Positions 46,280 to 57,579 are shown, numbered from the stretch's first letter. The stretch is DNA of 64,000 nt from Paenibacillus aceti (GCF_003614185.1 NZ_KZ987724.1:2333360-2397359), one strand, 5' to 3'. Translations and numbers: made by a program. The notes: generated by a model not told the origin, from the letters alone.

Positions 46280-48190
46280 ATGAAATGGTTCAAATGGGCC
46301 ATAGTCGGGATAGCTTGCATAGCAGCCGCTGCTATCATCCGCCTGTATCCCTTTAACGAGAAAGCACCGCAGCAGGCCGCAGAACAGGCTAGACCTGTGC
46401 CCGGAAAGCAAGAAGAGCAACGCCTGAAGCAAATGATGCTACATCGGGATATGACCGCGACCGAGCGTTTAATTCGAATGGATACGAAAGGGCATCTTCG
46501 CTCTCTGGCTGAAGCTTCCCACAAGATTCCGGTGGACAAACAGACAGCCAAAGCCACGGAACTGCAAAAGGGTCACCGCCAATTTAAATCGATCATTTGG
46601 TATAATGATGCAAATGGTGGGACAAGAGAGGTAAGGGCTGCTCATTATAAACCGGATGCTGAGGAACAGCGGCAGATTGCGAGCTACATCAGCTTTGCTA
46701 AGAAGTCGTTGCACAAGGGGAAGGCTTATGAATCCCCTGCTTTTCCGCAGAAAGATCCAAAATTCTATATTACCGCAGAGCCAGCCAAAGAGGGCCGGAA
46801 TGGTGTCATCGCGATCATGGACCTAGGGATTCTGGGGAAGGTCAAGGAGCATCAGCACAAGAATCTGCGGCTGATCCCCTATCCTAAGGAAGGCAAATAC
46901 AAGATTGAATCGGTGGAGACGGACACGCTGCGGGATATGACAGTCAAGACAGGCCATGATAACGAAAAAGCAAGTCATTATTATGAGAATGAGATCGTGG
47001 TCACATTTAAGCGAGGTTTAACGACAACCGACCGTAAGAAAATAATGAACGACCTGCATTGCAGGCCGCCTCAGAAGATTGTCAACACCTATATTTTCCG
47101 TTCCGATACGATGAGCATGAATGAGCTTAAGGCTTATTTCCTGAAAAATTGGAAGCCAGACTATGTAGAGCCGCATTATCTCTATATGACGAATGAGACG
47201 GGCATTGATATGGGCCTGGATACGGGGCTGGATACGAGCCTGGATGATACTCCGCTGATCCCGAATGATATGCTGTTCTCAGAATATCAATGGAATCTGC
47301 CCATTATCGAGACGACTCGCGGCTGGAAGCTGGCAAAGGGAAATAATGATGTGATCGTCGCTGTCGTAGACACAGGCGTTGATCTGCAGCATCCCGATTT
47401 AAAGGGACGATTGCTCAAAGGCTATAATGTTCAATCTCCTGATGATGATCCAACCGATGATGTTGGGCATGGCACCCATGTTGCCGGAATCATCGCTGCG
47501 AACGTGAATAATAACGAAGGCATCGCAGGAATGACTTGGAATGGTAAAATACTTCCGGTTAAAGCGCTGGACCAAACGGGGGCCGGCACCACCTATTCTG
47601 TCGCACAAGGCATCATCTGGGCGACCGATAACGGCGCCAAAGTCATCAATATGAGTCTTGGCAATTATGCCGATGCCCAGTTTCTGCACGAAGCGATCAA
47701 GTACGCTTATGATCGCGACGTCGTCCTCGTCGCCGCGACGGGAAATGACAATACGGAACGCCCAGGCTACCCAGCAGCCTATCCTGAGGTTCTGTCCGTA
47801 TCCGCTACCGACTATAATCTGAGGAAGGCTTCCTTCTCGAATTACGGCGACTACGTGGATGTGATGGCTCCGGGCGAGAGTATCGCCAGCACCTATCCTG
47901 ACAATCAATATGCGGCCCTGTCAGGAACGTCTATGGCCTGTCCGCATGTCACCGCCCTGGCTGCCTTGATCCGTTCGATCAATCCGGACCTGAAGAATAC
48001 GGAAGTGATAGATATTATCCGTAATAACGTGATTGATCTTGGCGATGCAGGGCATGACAAATACTACGGCTACGGACAAATCGATGTCTACGCCGCCCTT
48101 GAGGCCGCCGGAGGCGGAGATGCATCCCTGCAATTCTGGCCGCAGGCAATTGAGCGCAAGCTGGACAGAGCGATCGAAAGGTTGAAATAG
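46280..48190 (+). CDS. Subtilisin-like (S8) serine protease with a long N-terminal pro-region
   Basis: A 636-residue protease. The catalytic triad is visible: Asp364 in VVDTGVD, His397 in GHGTHVAG and Ser551 in GTSMACPH, with the oxyanion Asn489 in ATGNDN. Residues 1-20 form a membrane or signal helix. The segment of about 235-300 (NEIVVTFKRGLTTTDRKKI) resembles a fervidolysin-type prodomain. Between about 310 and 323 is a short repeat MGLDTGLDTSLDD. It is a single gene with AAGGAGG 7 bases before its ATG and its own terminator. Substrate is unknown. Confidence 0.9.
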   Translation: MKWFKWAIVGIACIAAAAIIRLYPFNEKAPQQAAEQARPVPGKQEEQRLKQMMLHRDMTATERLIRMDTKGHLRSLAEASHKIPVDKQTAKATELQKGHRQFKSIIWYNDANGGTREVRAAHYKPDAEEQRQIASYISFAKKSLHKGKAYESPAFPQKDPKFYITAEPAKEGRNGVIAIMDLGILGKVKEHQHKNLRLIPYPKEGKYKIESVETDTLRDMTVKTGHDNEKASHYYENEIVVTFKRGLTTTDRKKIMNDLHCRPPQKIVNTYIFRSDTMSMNELKAYFLKNWKPDYVEPHYLYMTNETGIDMGLDTGLDTSLDDTPLIPNDMLFSEYQWNLPIIETTRGWKLAKGNNDVIVAVVDTGVDLQHPDLKGRLLKGYNVQSPDDDPTDDVGHGTHVAGIIAANVNNNEGIAGMTWNGKILPVKALDQTGAGTTYSVAQGIIWATDNGAKVINMSLGNYADAQFLHEAIKYAYDRDVVLVAATGNDNTERPGYPAAYPEVLSVSATDYNLRKASFSNYGDYVDVMAPGESIASTYPDNQYAALSGTSMACPHVTALAALIRSINPDLKNTEVIDIIRNNVIDLGDAGHDKYYGYGQIDVYAALEAAGGGDASLQFWPQAIERKLDRAIERLK

Positions 48191-48200
48191 CGCATTAAAA

Positions 48201-48226
48201 AAGACGGCTGAGTCAGCCGTCTTTTG
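48201..48226 (+). terminator. Terminator after the S8 protease gene
   Basis: GACGGCTGA and TCAGCCGTC are directly apposed and followed by TTTTG. The stem is 6 bp or more with a small loop. Confidence 0.75.
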
Positions 48227-48312
48227 ATGCTTTGAATATGTATCTCGAGGCGATCACCGCAGCACGGTGCACGGTATGCCTCTGAACAAATAAACAAAGG
48301 TGTTGCTAGTGT

Positions 48313-48727
48313 GGTGAAAGTCTGACATAAGCCGGGTTCTGTACTCGTAGCGGTATAACGGGAACTACCCTCCCGCTGTAAGTGACAATCATCTATCTAG
48401 ACCGCATATTACTATGCAGTTCCAGCGACCAACCTAGACGCGCCTCGGGCAAAGGCTGCTTCCGAAGAAGCTGCGTCCCATTAGGTCTTGCTCCAGATGG
48501 GGTTTACCAGGAACGAAGTCACCAGCGTTCCTCGGGGTCTCTTACACCTCGGTTCCATCCTTGCCTGTGCACGCCTTGCGGCGGCCATCGGCGGTCCGTT
48601 TCTGTGGCACTATCCTTCGACTCGCGCCGACTGGACGTTATCCAGCATCCTGCCCTATGGAGCCCGGACTTTCCTCTCGCGGTATCGAAACCGCCAGCGA
48701 TTGTCTGTCAAACTTTCAAAATGCAAC
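48313..48727 (-). ncRNA. rnpB: RNase P RNA, bacterial type B
   Basis: The catalytic RNA subunit of RNase P, which removes tRNA 5' leaders. The reverse strand carries the conserved 5' block CGAGAGGAAAGTCCGGGCTC and the 3' block ACAGAACCCGGCTTATG. The predicted ends pair as helix P1: GAAAGTTTGACA (48706-48717) with TGTCAGACTTTC (48316-48327), one G-U pair. A size of about 415 bases and the P1 ends fit. ORFs predicted over it on the + strand are artefacts. Its promoter lies at 48735-48763. Confidence 0.95.
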
Positions 48728-48734
48728 ACTAGTT

Positions 48735-48763
48735 AGTATACAAGGTTAATCCATTTAACTCAA
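48735..48763 (-). promoter_or_regulatory. rnpB promoter
   Basis: Reverse strand TTGAGT (48758-48763) and TATACT (48735-48740) with a 17-bp spacer, 7-10 bases ahead of the predicted RNA 5' end. Confidence 0.8.
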
Positions 48764-48778
48764 GTCCAATTAGAGGAA

Positions 48779-48791
48779 GTTCAGAAAGTCC
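48779..48791 (+). repeat. Possible short remnant of the dispersed repeat
   Basis: GTTCAGAAAGTCC just upstream of the rnpB promoter matches one arm of the palindromic repeat over 13 bases with one mismatch. It is too short to be sure. Confidence 0.2.
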
Positions 48792-48816
48792 TCATGTGAA
48801 GATTAGTCATTCAAGG

Positions 48817-49932
48817 TTACATGAACATAAATGGTTCGGTATTGATCTGGGAAATATGCACCTTGGTTTCATATTTATGTTCATCCAGCTTGCCCGTCAG
48901 CCACTCAGCCACTTTGGTCTTCATGATCTTCTCGGCATTATGTCCTGGATCTACAATAGTTATCCCCGCCATCAGCGCATCCTGTGCGGTATGATAATCC
49001 ACATCTCCCGTCACAAGCACATCTGCTCCATGGAATAGTGCATGCTTCCAGTAACGGCCGCCTGAGCCGCCCAGCACGGCAGCCTTCTTGATCGGCCGAT
49101 TCAGATCGCCGACGACGCGAACGGCTGGCACGTCCAGCTTGTCTTTGACACGCTCCACGAACTCTTTTAATAGGATCGGCTCTGCAAGTTTACCAACACG
49201 TCCTAGCCCCAAGGTACGGCCCTTCAGATCCATCGGATACAGATCATAAGCGACTTCCTCATAAGGATGATTCTTCAGCATCGCCTGAATAACCTGACTG
49301 CGGATACTGGCTGGCACGATCGTCTCGATGCGGATTTCCTTCACTCTCTCCAGCTTGCCCTGAGAGCCGATATAAGGATCTGTGCCTTCCCCTGGCTTGA
49401 ATGTGCCATAGCCTTCAATATTGAAGCTGCAATGGCTGTAATTGCCTATAGCTCCAGCCCCGGCATTCAGCATCGCATCCAGTACGCGCTGGTGCTGCTC
49501 CTTAGGAACGAATACGACGAGTTTATACAGATGATCTGTATGAAGATCCTCCAAAGAGGCGCTAGGCTCGAATCCAAGCGCTTCAGCCATCCAATCATTC
49601 ATGCCGCCTTCTGTAATATCGAGGTTCGTGTGCGCGATATAGACGGCGATATCATGCTTGATTAGCTTCTCATAGACTTTTCCCATCGGAGTATCAATCT
49701 GTATGGACGGAAGCGGTCTAAAAATAATCGCATGATGGGCAATAATCAAATTCGCCCCCTGCTTGATCGCCTCATCGACGACTTCTTCATTCACGTCAAG
49801 CGCTACAAGAATACCTGTGATTTCCTTGTTCAAGCTACCCAGCTGCAAACCGATCTTATCGCCTTCTACAGCCATATGCTTGGGAGCCAGCTGCTCCATA
49901 TACTGAATTACGGTCTGTCCTTTTGCAAGCAT
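48817..49932 (-). CDS. Nif3-like dinuclear metal protein (YqfO type)
   Basis: A 371-residue member of the Nif3/NGG1p-interacting family, with the metal-binding IIAHHAIIFRP and AHTNLDITEGGMNDW motifs and VDPGHNAEKIMKTKV near the C terminus. The extra central domain (about 125-230, HLYKLVVFVPKEQHQRVLDA) is the PII/CutA-like insertion of the YqfO subgroup. The function is not settled; a role as a GTP cyclohydrolase type has been proposed for some members. ATG 49932, six bases after GGAGGT, is preferred to the ATG at 49938. It overlaps the end of trmK by 25 bp. Confidence 0.88.
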   Translation of the reverse strand: MLAKGQTVIQYMEQLAPKHMAVEGDKIGLQLGSLNKEITGILVALDVNEEVVDEAIKQGANLIIAHHAIIFRPLPSIQIDTPMGKVYEKLIKHDIAVYIAHTNLDITEGGMNDWMAEALGFEPSASLEDLHTDHLYKLVVFVPKEQHQRVLDAMLNAGAGAIGNYSHCSFNIEGYGTFKPGEGTDPYIGSQGKLERVKEIRIETIVPASIRSQVIQAMLKNHPYEEVAYDLYPMDLKGRTLGLGRVGKLAEPILLKEFVERVKDKLDVPAVRVVGDLNRPIKKAAVLGGSGGRYWKHALFHGADVLVTGDVDYHTAQDALMAGITIVDPGHNAEKIMKTKVAEWLTGKLDEHKYETKVHISQINTEPFMFM

Positions 49933-50666
49933 GCCCATACCTCCTTAAGCTGTTCTATTTCCTGTCTGAGCTCGCTCTTCCGCTCACGGGAAGAGGCCTG
50001 GCTAGACAATCCTACCTGACGATGAATTTTCTCCAGCTTCGCGATTTCTCCCTGCCATTTCTTCAGCAATACTTCCGAAGGCTGGGCGATCAGTCTTGGT
50101 CCGATCTTCAGTAGCAATGCCTTGGAAGCTACAACACCTTCGCCTAAATTACGCTCCTGATACAATTCTTCGTTTAGTACAGCACTTTCCGGATCGGCTG
50201 TAGCCGTCAAGATCTCATAGATCTTACCGTCTTCTTCTAAAATTTGTTCCTCGATCAAATACCAGCCATGCTCGATCAGCCAGCTGCGTACAAATTCTTC
50301 TCCGACATTAGGCTGCAGCACTAGACGCTTCACTCCAACCAGTTTGTCTTGTCCACTTGTCAGAATGGATACGATTAAGGCCCCGCCCATACCGGCGATC
50401 GTAATCGTGTCGACCTCGCCCGCAGTAATCACCGCCAGGCCATCCCCCTTACGGACGGAAATGCGGCTCTGCTCTCCGGATTCGGCCACCTGCCTGCGAG
50501 CAGCTTCATACGGCCCCTCATTCACTTCACCAGCCACGGCGAATGAGGCCTTCCCCTGCTTCACAGCATAGACCGGTAATAACGCATGGTCTGAGCCGAT
50601 ATCTGCTAGCCTGCACCCCGGCGGTAGCTGATCCGCAATGAGCTGCAATCTTGCTGAAAGTTTCAT
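49908..50666 (-). CDS. trmK: tRNA (adenine22-N1)-methyltransferase TrmK
   Basis: SAM-dependent methyltransferase that modifies A22 in the D-loop of tRNA. The N-terminal ADIGSDHALLPVYAVKQG is the SAM loop. TITIAGMGGALIVSIL and LVLQPNVGEEFVRSWLIEHG are family motifs, and a helical C-terminal extension (about 195-250) is normal. The protein has 252 residues. It lies downstream of the rpoD unit and overlaps the Nif3-like gene, as yqfN-yqfO do in B. subtilis. Confidence 0.92.
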   Translation of the reverse strand: MKLSARLQLIADQLPPGCRLADIGSDHALLPVYAVKQGKASFAVAGEVNEGPYEAARRQVAESGEQSRISVRKGDGLAVITAGEVDTITIAGMGGALIVSILTSGQDKLVGVKRLVLQPNVGEEFVRSWLIEHGWYLIEEQILEEDGKIYEILTATADPESAVLNEELYQERNLGEGVVASKALLLKIGPRLIAQPSEVLLKKWQGEIAKLEKIHRQVGLSSQASSRERKSELRQEIEQLKEVWACLQKDRP

Positions 50667-50874
50667 TTAGTCAATCACACCACCCAATTCTTTAGCTGCT
50701 ATAACTCCATTTATAAGAAAACAATTTACAATGCTTACAGCAATTTGCATTAGCCCAGAAAAAAAGTTAAAATAAAGACCAATAACAATGAAAAACAAGG
50801 AAGGGCTTCCAGAATAGAGGAAGATAACACGATCCTTGATGTAGTGTCTGGAGCCAATACAGCTGACAGCAGCG

Positions 50875-50917
50875 GATGAAAAAATAGACCTTGCTGCCTG
50901 GCTGCAGAAGGTCTATT
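50875..50917 (-). terminator. Rho-independent terminator after sigA
   Basis: AATAGACCTT (50883-50892) and AAGGTCTATT (50908-50917) form a perfect 10-bp stem. The reverse strand continues TTTTTTC. The stem starts 5 bases after the sigA stop codon. Confidence 0.92.
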
Positions 50918-50922
50918 CGATG

Positions 50923-52050
50923 CTATTCCAGGAAATCCTTGAGCCGTTTGCTGCGGCTAGGGTGACGAAGCTTACGGAGCGCCTTCGCTTCAATCTGGCG
51001 AATTCTCTCCCGTGTAACGCCGAACACCTTGCCGACTTCCTCCAGTGTTCTGGTCCGACCATCGTCCAGGCCAAAACGAAGACGAAGCACGTTCTCTTCC
51101 CGCTCGGTGAGCGTATCAAGGACATCCTCCAGCTGTTCCTTAAGGAGCTCGTAAGCAGCAGCGTCCGCAGGCGCCAGCGCTTCCTGATCTTCGATAAAAT
51201 CGCCTAAGTGAGAATCATCTTCCTCACCGATCGGCGTTTCCAGGGATACAGGCTCCTGAGCGATCTTCATGATCTCCCGGACCTTCTCAACGCTCAGATC
51301 CATCTCAGCTGCGATTTCCTCGGGAGCAGGCTCACGTCCAAGCTCCTGCAGCAGCTGGCGGGATACCCTGATTAATTTATTAATGGTCTCAACCATATGC
51401 ACAGGAATCCGGATGGTTCTGGCTTGGTCGGCGATAGCGCGCGTAATAGCCTGACGGATCCACCAGGTTGCATAGGTACTGAATTTAAAGCCTTTTTTGT
51501 GGTCAAATTTCTCAACCGCTTTGATCAGGCCCATATTACCTTCCTGAATCAAATCGAGGAACAGCATACCACGACCGACATATCGCTTGGCGATGCTGAC
51601 GACGAGACGAAGATTCGCTTCAGCAAGACGGCGCTTGGCTTCTTCATCGCCGTTCTCGATACGTTTCGCGAGCTCCATTTCATCCTCTGCCGTCAATAGG
51701 GGAACACGGCCGATCTCCTTCAAATACATCCGTACCGGGTCATTAATCTTGATCCCCGGCGGCAGCGATAAATCATCATCGTAATTGAAGTCATCCTTAT
51801 TTTCATGCTCTTCATCATCACTATGATTCGTCAGTTCTGCGTCACTATCTCCGTTCACATCAATTCCGAGATCCCCTAAATGTTCAAAAAATTCATCCAT
51901 CTGTTCAGGGTCCTGCTCAAACGGAGAAAGCTTCTCCATGATTTCTTTGTAGGTCAGAGAAGATTTCTTCTTCCCTTGTTCAATCAAGCGTTCTTTGACT
52001 TGATCTAATGTTAAATCCGTTTCTAGTTCAGTATGTTGATCATTCGCCAT
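50923..52050 (-). CDS. sigA: Primary sigma factor SigA (RpoD)
   Basis: The housekeeping sigma-70 subunit of RNA polymerase. The 375-residue protein has region 1.1 and an acidic linker ([18 protein letters not shown]), then [21 protein letters not shown] (1.2). Region 2 shows [17 protein letters not shown] and [20 protein letters not shown], followed by regions 3 and 4 with the -35 helix-turn-helix [23 protein letters not shown] 52050 has GGAGG 9 bases upstream. It follows dnaG by 43 bp, the conserved dnaG-sigA operon, and precedes a terminator. Confidence 0.97.
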   Translation of the reverse strand: MANDQHTELETDLTLDQVKERLIEQGKKKSSLTYKEIMEKLSPFEQDPEQMDEFFEHLGDLGIDVNGDSDAELTNHSDDEEHENKDDFNYDDDLSLPPGIKINDPVRMYLKEIGRVPLLTAEDEMELAKRIENGDEEAKRRLAEANLRLVVSIAKRYVGRGMLFLDLIQEGNMGLIKAVEKFDHKKGFKFSTYATWWIRQAITRAIADQARTIRIPVHMVETINKLIRVSRQLLQELGREPAPEEIAAEMDLSVEKVREIMKIAQEPVSLETPIGEEDDSHLGDFIEDQEALAPADAAAYELLKEQLEDVLDTLTEREENVLRLRFGLDDGRTRTLEEVGKVFGVTRERIRQIEAKALRKLRHPSRSKRLKDFLE

Positions 52051-52093
52051 ATCGGGCTCCCTCCTCCCTAGAAACATCCAAAGTCCAAACCTC

Positions 52094-53914
52094 TTACTGT
52101 CTCTCTAGGGCAATAATCTCACTTGCAATTTGTGCCGCGCGTATAAAGTCACCGGCTCGTTCAGACGAGACCATCTCTTCTTTTTTGCGCTTGATTTGTT
52201 CCATTAACGGATACCGCCGGATTTCCCGGATACAATCGTCCAGTTCCTGAAAGCTCCATTCTCGTGGAATGTCCATCATGGCGATCGCCACCACGGTCTT
52301 CTCCAGACGATCATCCTGTAGCGAGGATACGAACCGACTCGTATCGGGTTCTTTCCCCTGCGCATAGTAGGCGTATAGATAAGCAGCAATCGCCGCATGA
52401 TCATCGATGTTAAAATCATCTCCAAGATGCTCGTTCACATAACGGGCAACCTCTTCATCCTGAAGCATATAGAAGAGCAATCTTCGCTCTGCGACCTGAT
52501 AGGCAGGCAACAAGATCGGCATGGATGCTTGCCCCGTTTTATGCCTACCATTATTCCACCTTTTGGCCTTATTATCCCCGGTGACAGCCTTTTTTTGCAT
52601 GGTCTGCCGCAATTCATTGCATTCCTGCTTCAAGCTGTCAAATGATACCTGGAGATCCGTAGATAAATCCTGCAGATAGATCTCCCGCTCTGTCGGAGAA
52701 GACAAAGGAGCTATAATTTCCAGAGCATCTTTGATATAAGCGATCTTTCCGTCTTCCTCTAGCAGTATATGGTTTTTTTTCAGATATATAAGCTTAAATT
52801 TGACGGAAGTAACAGCTCCATCCAACACCTGAGACCTGAAGCGCTCGGCTCCGTATTTCTGAATAAAATCATCCGGGTCCAGGCCTTCGCTTAACAGGGC
52901 AATTTTCGTATTGAAGCCGACTCCCTCTAGAATCGGTATGCTCTTAAGGGCTGCAGCTTGTCCCGCATTATCACCGTCATAACAGACGATGACCTCATCA
53001 GCCAGACTTCTCATTATATTCGCATGGCTCTCGGTTAACGCCGTTCCCATCCCGGCAACTCCGTTATGAACTCCTGCATCCCAAGCGCTGATCACATCAC
53101 CATATCCTTCGAAGAGAACGAATTGCCTGGTCTTGCGAATCTCCGTCTTGGCCTGATGCAGATTGTACAGCGTACGGCTCTTGCTGAACAACCGGCTCTC
53201 CGGTGAATTCAAATATTTCGGCTGCCCGTCGCCCATAATCCGTCCGGCAAAAGCGATCACTTTCCCGGTCCGATTATGAAGCGGGAATATAACCCGGTCG
53301 CGGAAACGATCTACAAATCCTGTGCCATCCTGCTTGGAGGAAATCAATCCGCCCTTCTCCATCACAGACAGATCAAAGGAGCGTTTGTCCAAAAACTGGA
53401 CGAGTGTGTCCCAACGTGCAGGTGCATAACCAATTTGAAAGGTATCGATCGCTTTATCATTAAACCCCCTCGACCTTAAATATTCCAATGCCGGTTTGCC
53501 ATGCTCTGTATTCTTCAATAAATAATGATATAGCTTGGAAGTCCACTCATGAGCCTGCAGCAGCTGCTCAAGTTCCTGATCCCGCGGTGATACGCCCTGT
53601 CCCCCCATCCGATCTTCGAATGGAATATGGGCCTCTTCCGCCATCACTCTTACAGCTTCAGGGAAAGTTAATCCTTCGATTTCCATCCTGAATTTGATGG
53701 CATTCCCGCCTTTGCCGCAGCCGTAACAATGGAAGATCTGTCGTTCGGGTGTTACCGTGAATGAGGGCGTCTTCTCGGAATGGAATGGACATAGCCCTTT
53801 CATATACTTACCCTGCTTTGTCAGATGAACGTGTCTGCCAACCGTGTCGACGATATCATGCTGCCGCAAGACTGCCTCGATGACTTCCTCCGGAATTCCT
53901 CTTCCGGTACTCAT
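52094..53914 (-). CDS. dnaG: DNA primase DnaG
   Basis: Makes RNA primers at the replication fork. The 606 residues show the CHC2 zinc ribbon [11 protein letters not shown]...HCYGCGKGG (about C42, H45, C63, C66), and the TOPRIM core with [14 protein letters not shown] and [16 protein letters not shown]-terminal helicase-binding region follows (about 450-606). AAGGTGG lies 5 bases before ATG 53914. Confidence 0.96.
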   Translation of the reverse strand: MSTGRGIPEEVIEAVLRQHDIVDTVGRHVHLTKQGKYMKGLCPFHSEKTPSFTVTPERQIFHCYGCGKGGNAIKFRMEIEGLTFPEAVRVMAEEAHIPFEDRMGGQGVSPRDQELEQLLQAHEWTSKLYHYLLKNTEHGKPALEYLRSRGFNDKAIDTFQIGYAPARWDTLVQFLDKRSFDLSVMEKGGLISSKQDGTGFVDRFRDRVIFPLHNRTGKVIAFAGRIMGDGQPKYLNSPESRLFSKSRTLYNLHQAKTEIRKTRQFVLFEGYGDVISAWDAGVHNGVAGMGTALTESHANIMRSLADEVIVCYDGDNAGQAAALKSIPILEGVGFNTKIALLSEGLDPDDFIQKYGAERFRSQVLDGAVTSVKFKLIYLKKNHILLEEDGKIAYIKDALEIIAPLSSPTEREIYLQDLSTDLQVSFDSLKQECNELRQTMQKKAVTGDNKAKRWNNGRHKTGQASMPILLPAYQVAERRLLFYMLQDEEVARYVNEHLGDDFNIDDHAAIAAYLYAYYAQGKEPDTSRFVSSLQDDRLEKTVVAIAMMDIPREWSFQELDDCIREIRRYPLMEQIKRKKEEMVSSERAGDFIRAAQIASEIIALERQ

Positions 53915-54065
53915 CTAAACCACCTTCATCTTTTCAAGAGGTAATCCAAAACGTCTGTGCATATAGCTGACCTTCTGAACTCACACCTAAGCTAGAAATG
54001 TTTCCCACAGCAGGACACCCACCATAAAAAACAACTTCTATCACGTAAATATAAATTCGCTAAAA

Positions 54066-54518
54066 TTAGTTATTCTCCTGCAAATCTTGCAAAAGTTTTG
54101 ACAACATATCTTGGAAGTGAGCGCGATCCGTGTCCGTAAAAGGCTTGGGGCCCTTGGCGTAGCGCCCTCCCCGCCGCGCTTTGGCATGATAATGCCTGCG
54201 TTCAAGCAAATAATCAATATTCCCCGGGTGAAATAATTCGCCCCGGGGAGACAAGGTTCTACAATGTTTGGCAATCGTCAAGGCAGCAAGTCCGTAATCC
54301 TGAGTCACTACGATATCATCCTTGACGATATGGTTGGCAATATACATATCTGCACTCTGGGAGCTGCGGTCCACATGGATAATTTGCACTCCTTGCTCTT
54401 CCCTCAGCTCATGATCATAAGAAGACACCATTAGCACCTGTGCATCAAAAGCGTGAGCTGTTTCAACAATCTCCCGTTTTACCGGGCAGGAATCCGCATC
54501 CACGACAATTCGAGCCAT
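54066..54518 (-). CDS. yqxD: YaiI/YqxD family protein (UPF0178)
   Basis: A 150-residue protein with the PIN/NYN-like acidic start ARIVVDADSCPVKREIVE, ADMYIANHIVKDDIVVTQDYGLAALTI in the middle and KGPKPFTDTDRAHF near the end, all hallmarks of UPF0178. The function is unknown; the fold suggests a nuclease. ATG 54518 is chosen because AAGGA is 9 bases upstream; ATG 54539, right after the glyS stop, has none. It lies between glyS and dnaG, as in B. subtilis. Confidence 0.88.
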   Translation of the reverse strand: MARIVVDADSCPVKREIVETAHAFDAQVLMVSSYDHELREEQGVQIIHVDRSSQSADMYIANHIVKDDIVVTQDYGLAALTIAKHCRTLSPRGELFHPGNIDYLLERRHYHAKARRGGRYAKGPKPFTDTDRAHFQDMLSKLLQDLQENN

Positions 54519-54539
54519 CTGCCGAAGTCCTTCTGTCAT

Positions 54540-56618
54540 TTAAGCCCAGACCAGCTTGCCAAAATCGGCAAATACCTTAAGATCTTCATCGATAGCGGCC
54601 AGCAAAGCCAAGCGATTTGTGCGAATCTCTTCGTCCTCAGCCATAACCATAACCTTATCGAAGAAATTCGTAATCGTTGCTTGCAGTCCACCGATCAGAT
54701 TCAGTGCTTCTGCTTCGCGTCTTTCCGCCAATTTGCTATGGTACGACTCTGTCACGGATCGCCATGCATCATAGAGCTGCTGCTCGGCAGGGTCGCTCAG
54801 CAAGTCGAAGCGAACCTTCATCGCTGAAGCTTTGGCAGCTAGATTGCTTACCCGTCCAAAGGATTCCACCGTCGCTTTGAAATCCGCTTGATTCTGTACC
54901 GCATCCATCAGAGCGGAGCCGCGCTGGACAACAGATACAACATCATCATAGCCTGCCGCGATAACCGCATCCACTACATCATAACGCAGACTGTCGGAGA
55001 GGGTCTTCTTCACACGCAGACCGAAGAACTCCAGCAGGTCGCGCATAATTTCATCCTCCGTGCGTTTTAAGCCATGGAAATTCTCATGGGTCTCCAGCGA
55101 TATTTTGAAAATATCGTTCAGGCTGACCGTTAGTTTATGCTCGAGAATGATCTGCACAATCCCTGCCGCCTGACGGCGAAGGCCATAAGGGTCCTGCGAT
55201 CCCGTCGGAATAATGCCGATCGAGAAGCAGCCGGTAATCGTATCTATTTTGTCCGCAATGCTGACAATTGAACCAACCTCCGAAGCCGGAACCTGATCCC
55301 CGGCAAAACGTGGTTGATAATGCTCGAACACCCCTCTGGCTACCGCTTCAGGCTCTCCAGCCTTGCGCGCATAGTCCTCACCCATCACACCTTGCAGCTC
55401 AGGGAATTCATTCACCATTTGGGTGACTAGGTCAAATTTACAAATTTCCGCCGTACGGCTGATCATCTCTGCTGCTCCGGATTCTACATCAAGCAGATGA
55501 GATAGCTTCTCGGCATTGCGGCGGATACGGCGAACCTTATCGCCAACCGTACCGAGCTCATCATGGAAGACAATGCTCTCCAGCTTGGACAGCGCATCCT
55601 TGATCGCCAGCTTCTGATCCTCTTCATAGAAGAACTTGGCATCGGATAGACGTGCGCGCAGCACCTTCTCATTGCCTCGAGAGATGATATCCAGATGCTC
55701 GGCATTCCCGTTACGCACCGTGACGAAATAAGGAAGCAAGCCGCCCTGCTCATCCAATACCGGAAAATAGCGCTGATGCTCACGCATGGAAGTAATCAGC
55801 ACTTCCTTCGGGATATTCAGGAAGGATTCCTCGAATTTACCGAACAGAACGGTCGGTGTCTCGACCAGGAACAATACCTCTTCCAGCAGATCATCCTGAA
55901 CCGCGATATTCCAGCCTTTCTCAGCAGCCAGCGCAGCGATTTGCTCTTCGATCATTTTCTGGCGTTCATCGACATTAACAATAACATGCTGTGCACGTAG
56001 CGCCTCAACATAATCAGCCGGTTTCGAAATCACCGTATCCTGCCCAAGGAAACGATGTCCTCTCGTTACGTTCCCGGATTTAACCCCGGCAATCTCAAGT
56101 TCAATAATTTGCTGTCCGAAGAGGGCGACAAGCCAGCGGATCGGACGCACAAATTTGAAATCATGGTTGCCCCAACGCATGTTTTTGGGGAAGTTCATCG
56201 CCTGCATAATGCCCAGCAAGCCTTCGGCTACGATCGAAGCAGTCTCAACACCCGTGCGACTCTTGCTGACATAGACATACTCGGTTCCGCCCAGAGCTTT
56301 GAAAGTGAACTGATCTGGAGTCGCTCCTTGACTGCGGGCAAATCCCAGCGCTGCTTTACTCCAATCTCCGTTCTCATCCAGGGCGATTTTGCGGGAAGGC
56401 CCTTTGACTTCTTCATGAACATCTTCCTGCTTCTCAGCTACATCCTTAACCAGCACAGCCAGACGGCGTGGCGAAGCGTAGCTCTCAACGGCACCATGCT
56501 TAATGACGGAATCATCCAGCCATTTGACTATCCGTTCTGTCAACTGCTCCATCGCTCCACGAATAAAGCGGGCTGGCATTTCCTCTAAACCGATCTCGAA
56601 CAATAAATCCTTAGACAT
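54540..56618 (-). CDS. glyS: Glycyl-tRNA synthetase beta subunit
   Basis: The tRNA-binding subunit of the alpha2beta2 glycyl-tRNA synthetase. The 692-residue protein shows [19 protein letters not shown] at the N terminus and [12 protein letters not shown], a central HD-like region, and a C-terminal anticodon-binding region with a final DALR-like helical domain (about 590-692). ATG 56618 overlaps the glyQ stop by 8 bases, and AAAGGGGG stands 8 bases upstream. Confidence 0.96.
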   Translation of the reverse strand: MSKDLLFEIGLEEMPARFIRGAMEQLTERIVKWLDDSVIKHGAVESYASPRRLAVLVKDVAEKQEDVHEEVKGPSRKIALDENGDWSKAALGFARSQGATPDQFTFKALGGTEYVYVSKSRTGVETASIVAEGLLGIMQAMNFPKNMRWGNHDFKFVRPIRWLVALFGQQIIELEIAGVKSGNVTRGHRFLGQDTVISKPADYVEALRAQHVIVNVDERQKMIEEQIAALAAEKGWNIAVQDDLLEEVLFLVETPTVLFGKFEESFLNIPKEVLITSMREHQRYFPVLDEQGGLLPYFVTVRNGNAEHLDIISRGNEKVLRARLSDAKFFYEEDQKLAIKDALSKLESIVFHDELGTVGDKVRRIRRNAEKLSHLLDVESGAAEMISRTAEICKFDLVTQMVNEFPELQGVMGEDYARKAGEPEAVARGVFEHYQPRFAGDQVPASEVGSIVSIADKIDTITGCFSIGIIPTGSQDPYGLRRQAAGIVQIILEHKLTVSLNDIFKISLETHENFHGLKRTEDEIMRDLLEFFGLRVKKTLSDSLRYDVVDAVIAAGYDDVVSVVQRGSALMDAVQNQADFKATVESFGRVSNLAAKASAMKVRFDLLSDPAEQQLYDAWRSVTESYHSKLAERREAEALNLIGGLQATITNFFDKVMVMAEDEEIRTNRLALLAAIDEDLKVFADFGKLVWA

Positions 56619-57498
56619 GAGCAGCGCCCCCTTTCTCAAGCATCGGGAATCCCAGCTTCTCGCGTTCCTCTAAATATGTCGCCGCTACTTGACGGGCCAA
56701 ATTACGAATCCGGGTAATATAGCCAGTACGCTCTGTAACGCTGATGGCGCCTCGGGCATCCAGCAGGTTGAAGGTATGCGAGCATTTCAGCACATAATCA
56801 TAAGCCGGGAAAACAAGATTCTGCTCCATCGCTTTGTTCGCTTCCTGCTCATACATATTGAACAGGGTGAACAGCATTTTCACATCCGACATTTCAAATG
56901 TATATTTAGAATGTTCGAATTCAGCCTGATGGAATACATCGCCATAGCTTGTGCCATCTACCCACTCTAGCTCGAACACATTCTCCTTATCCTGAATGTA
57001 GGAAGCAAGACGTTCCATACCATAAGTAATCTCTACCGCCACAGGATTGGCTTCAATGCCGCCGACCTGTTGGAAATAAGTAAATTGGGTAATTTCCATC
57101 CCATCCAGCCACACTTCCCAGCCGAGTCCCCAGGCACCTAGCCCTGGATGTTCCCAGTTATCCTCAACGAAGCGAATATCATGCTCCAGCGGATTAATGC
57201 CGAGACGCTTCAAGCTTTCCAGGTAGATCTCCTGAATATTGTCAGGGGAAGGCTTGATAATTACTTGAAATTGGTGATGCTGGTACAACCGGTTCGGGTT
57301 CTCGCCGTAACGTCCATCGGCCGGGCGACGGGAAGGTTCCACATAAGCCACTCTCCACGGCTCTGGGCCGATCGAGCGCAGGAAGGTCATCGGATTAAGC
57401 GTTCCCGCTCCCTTCTCTACATCATACGGCTGAACGATGATGCAATTTTGCTCTGACCAGAACTGTTGCAGGGTCAGAATCATTTGTTGGAAATTCAT
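56611..57498 (-). CDS. glyQ: Glycyl-tRNA synthetase alpha subunit
   Basis: Class II catalytic subunit that activates glycine. The 295-residue sequence has [43 protein letters not shown] and [21 protein letters not shown], the family markers. ATG 57498 has AGGAG 9 bases upstream; the frame continues upstream into the leader. Transcription is expected to be controlled by the T-box at 57580-57896, which senses uncharged tRNA-Gly. Confidence 0.96.
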   Translation of the reverse strand: MNFQQMILTLQQFWSEQNCIIVQPYDVEKGAGTLNPMTFLRSIGPEPWRVAYVEPSRRPADGRYGENPNRLYQHHQFQVIIKPSPDNIQEIYLESLKRLGINPLEHDIRFVEDNWEHPGLGAWGLGWEVWLDGMEITQFTYFQQVGGIEANPVAVEITYGMERLASYIQDKENVFELEWVDGTSYGDVFHQAEFEHSKYTFEMSDVKMLFTLFNMYEQEANKAMEQNLVFPAYDYVLKCSHTFNLLDARGAISVTERTGYITRIRNLARQVAATYLEEREKLGFPMLEKGGAAHV

Positions 57499-57579
57499 GG
57501 ACCACAACTCCTTTGTGTCATTAATAGATAAGCGAATCAAGTCAGATCAACTTAACTTCCAGCGTCCGGAAGAGTACGC

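Noticed and set aside
48382-48736. Overlapping + strand frames of about 60-116 codons
   Set aside because: They cover the RNase P RNA gene, whose conserved blocks and P1 pairing explain the sequence.
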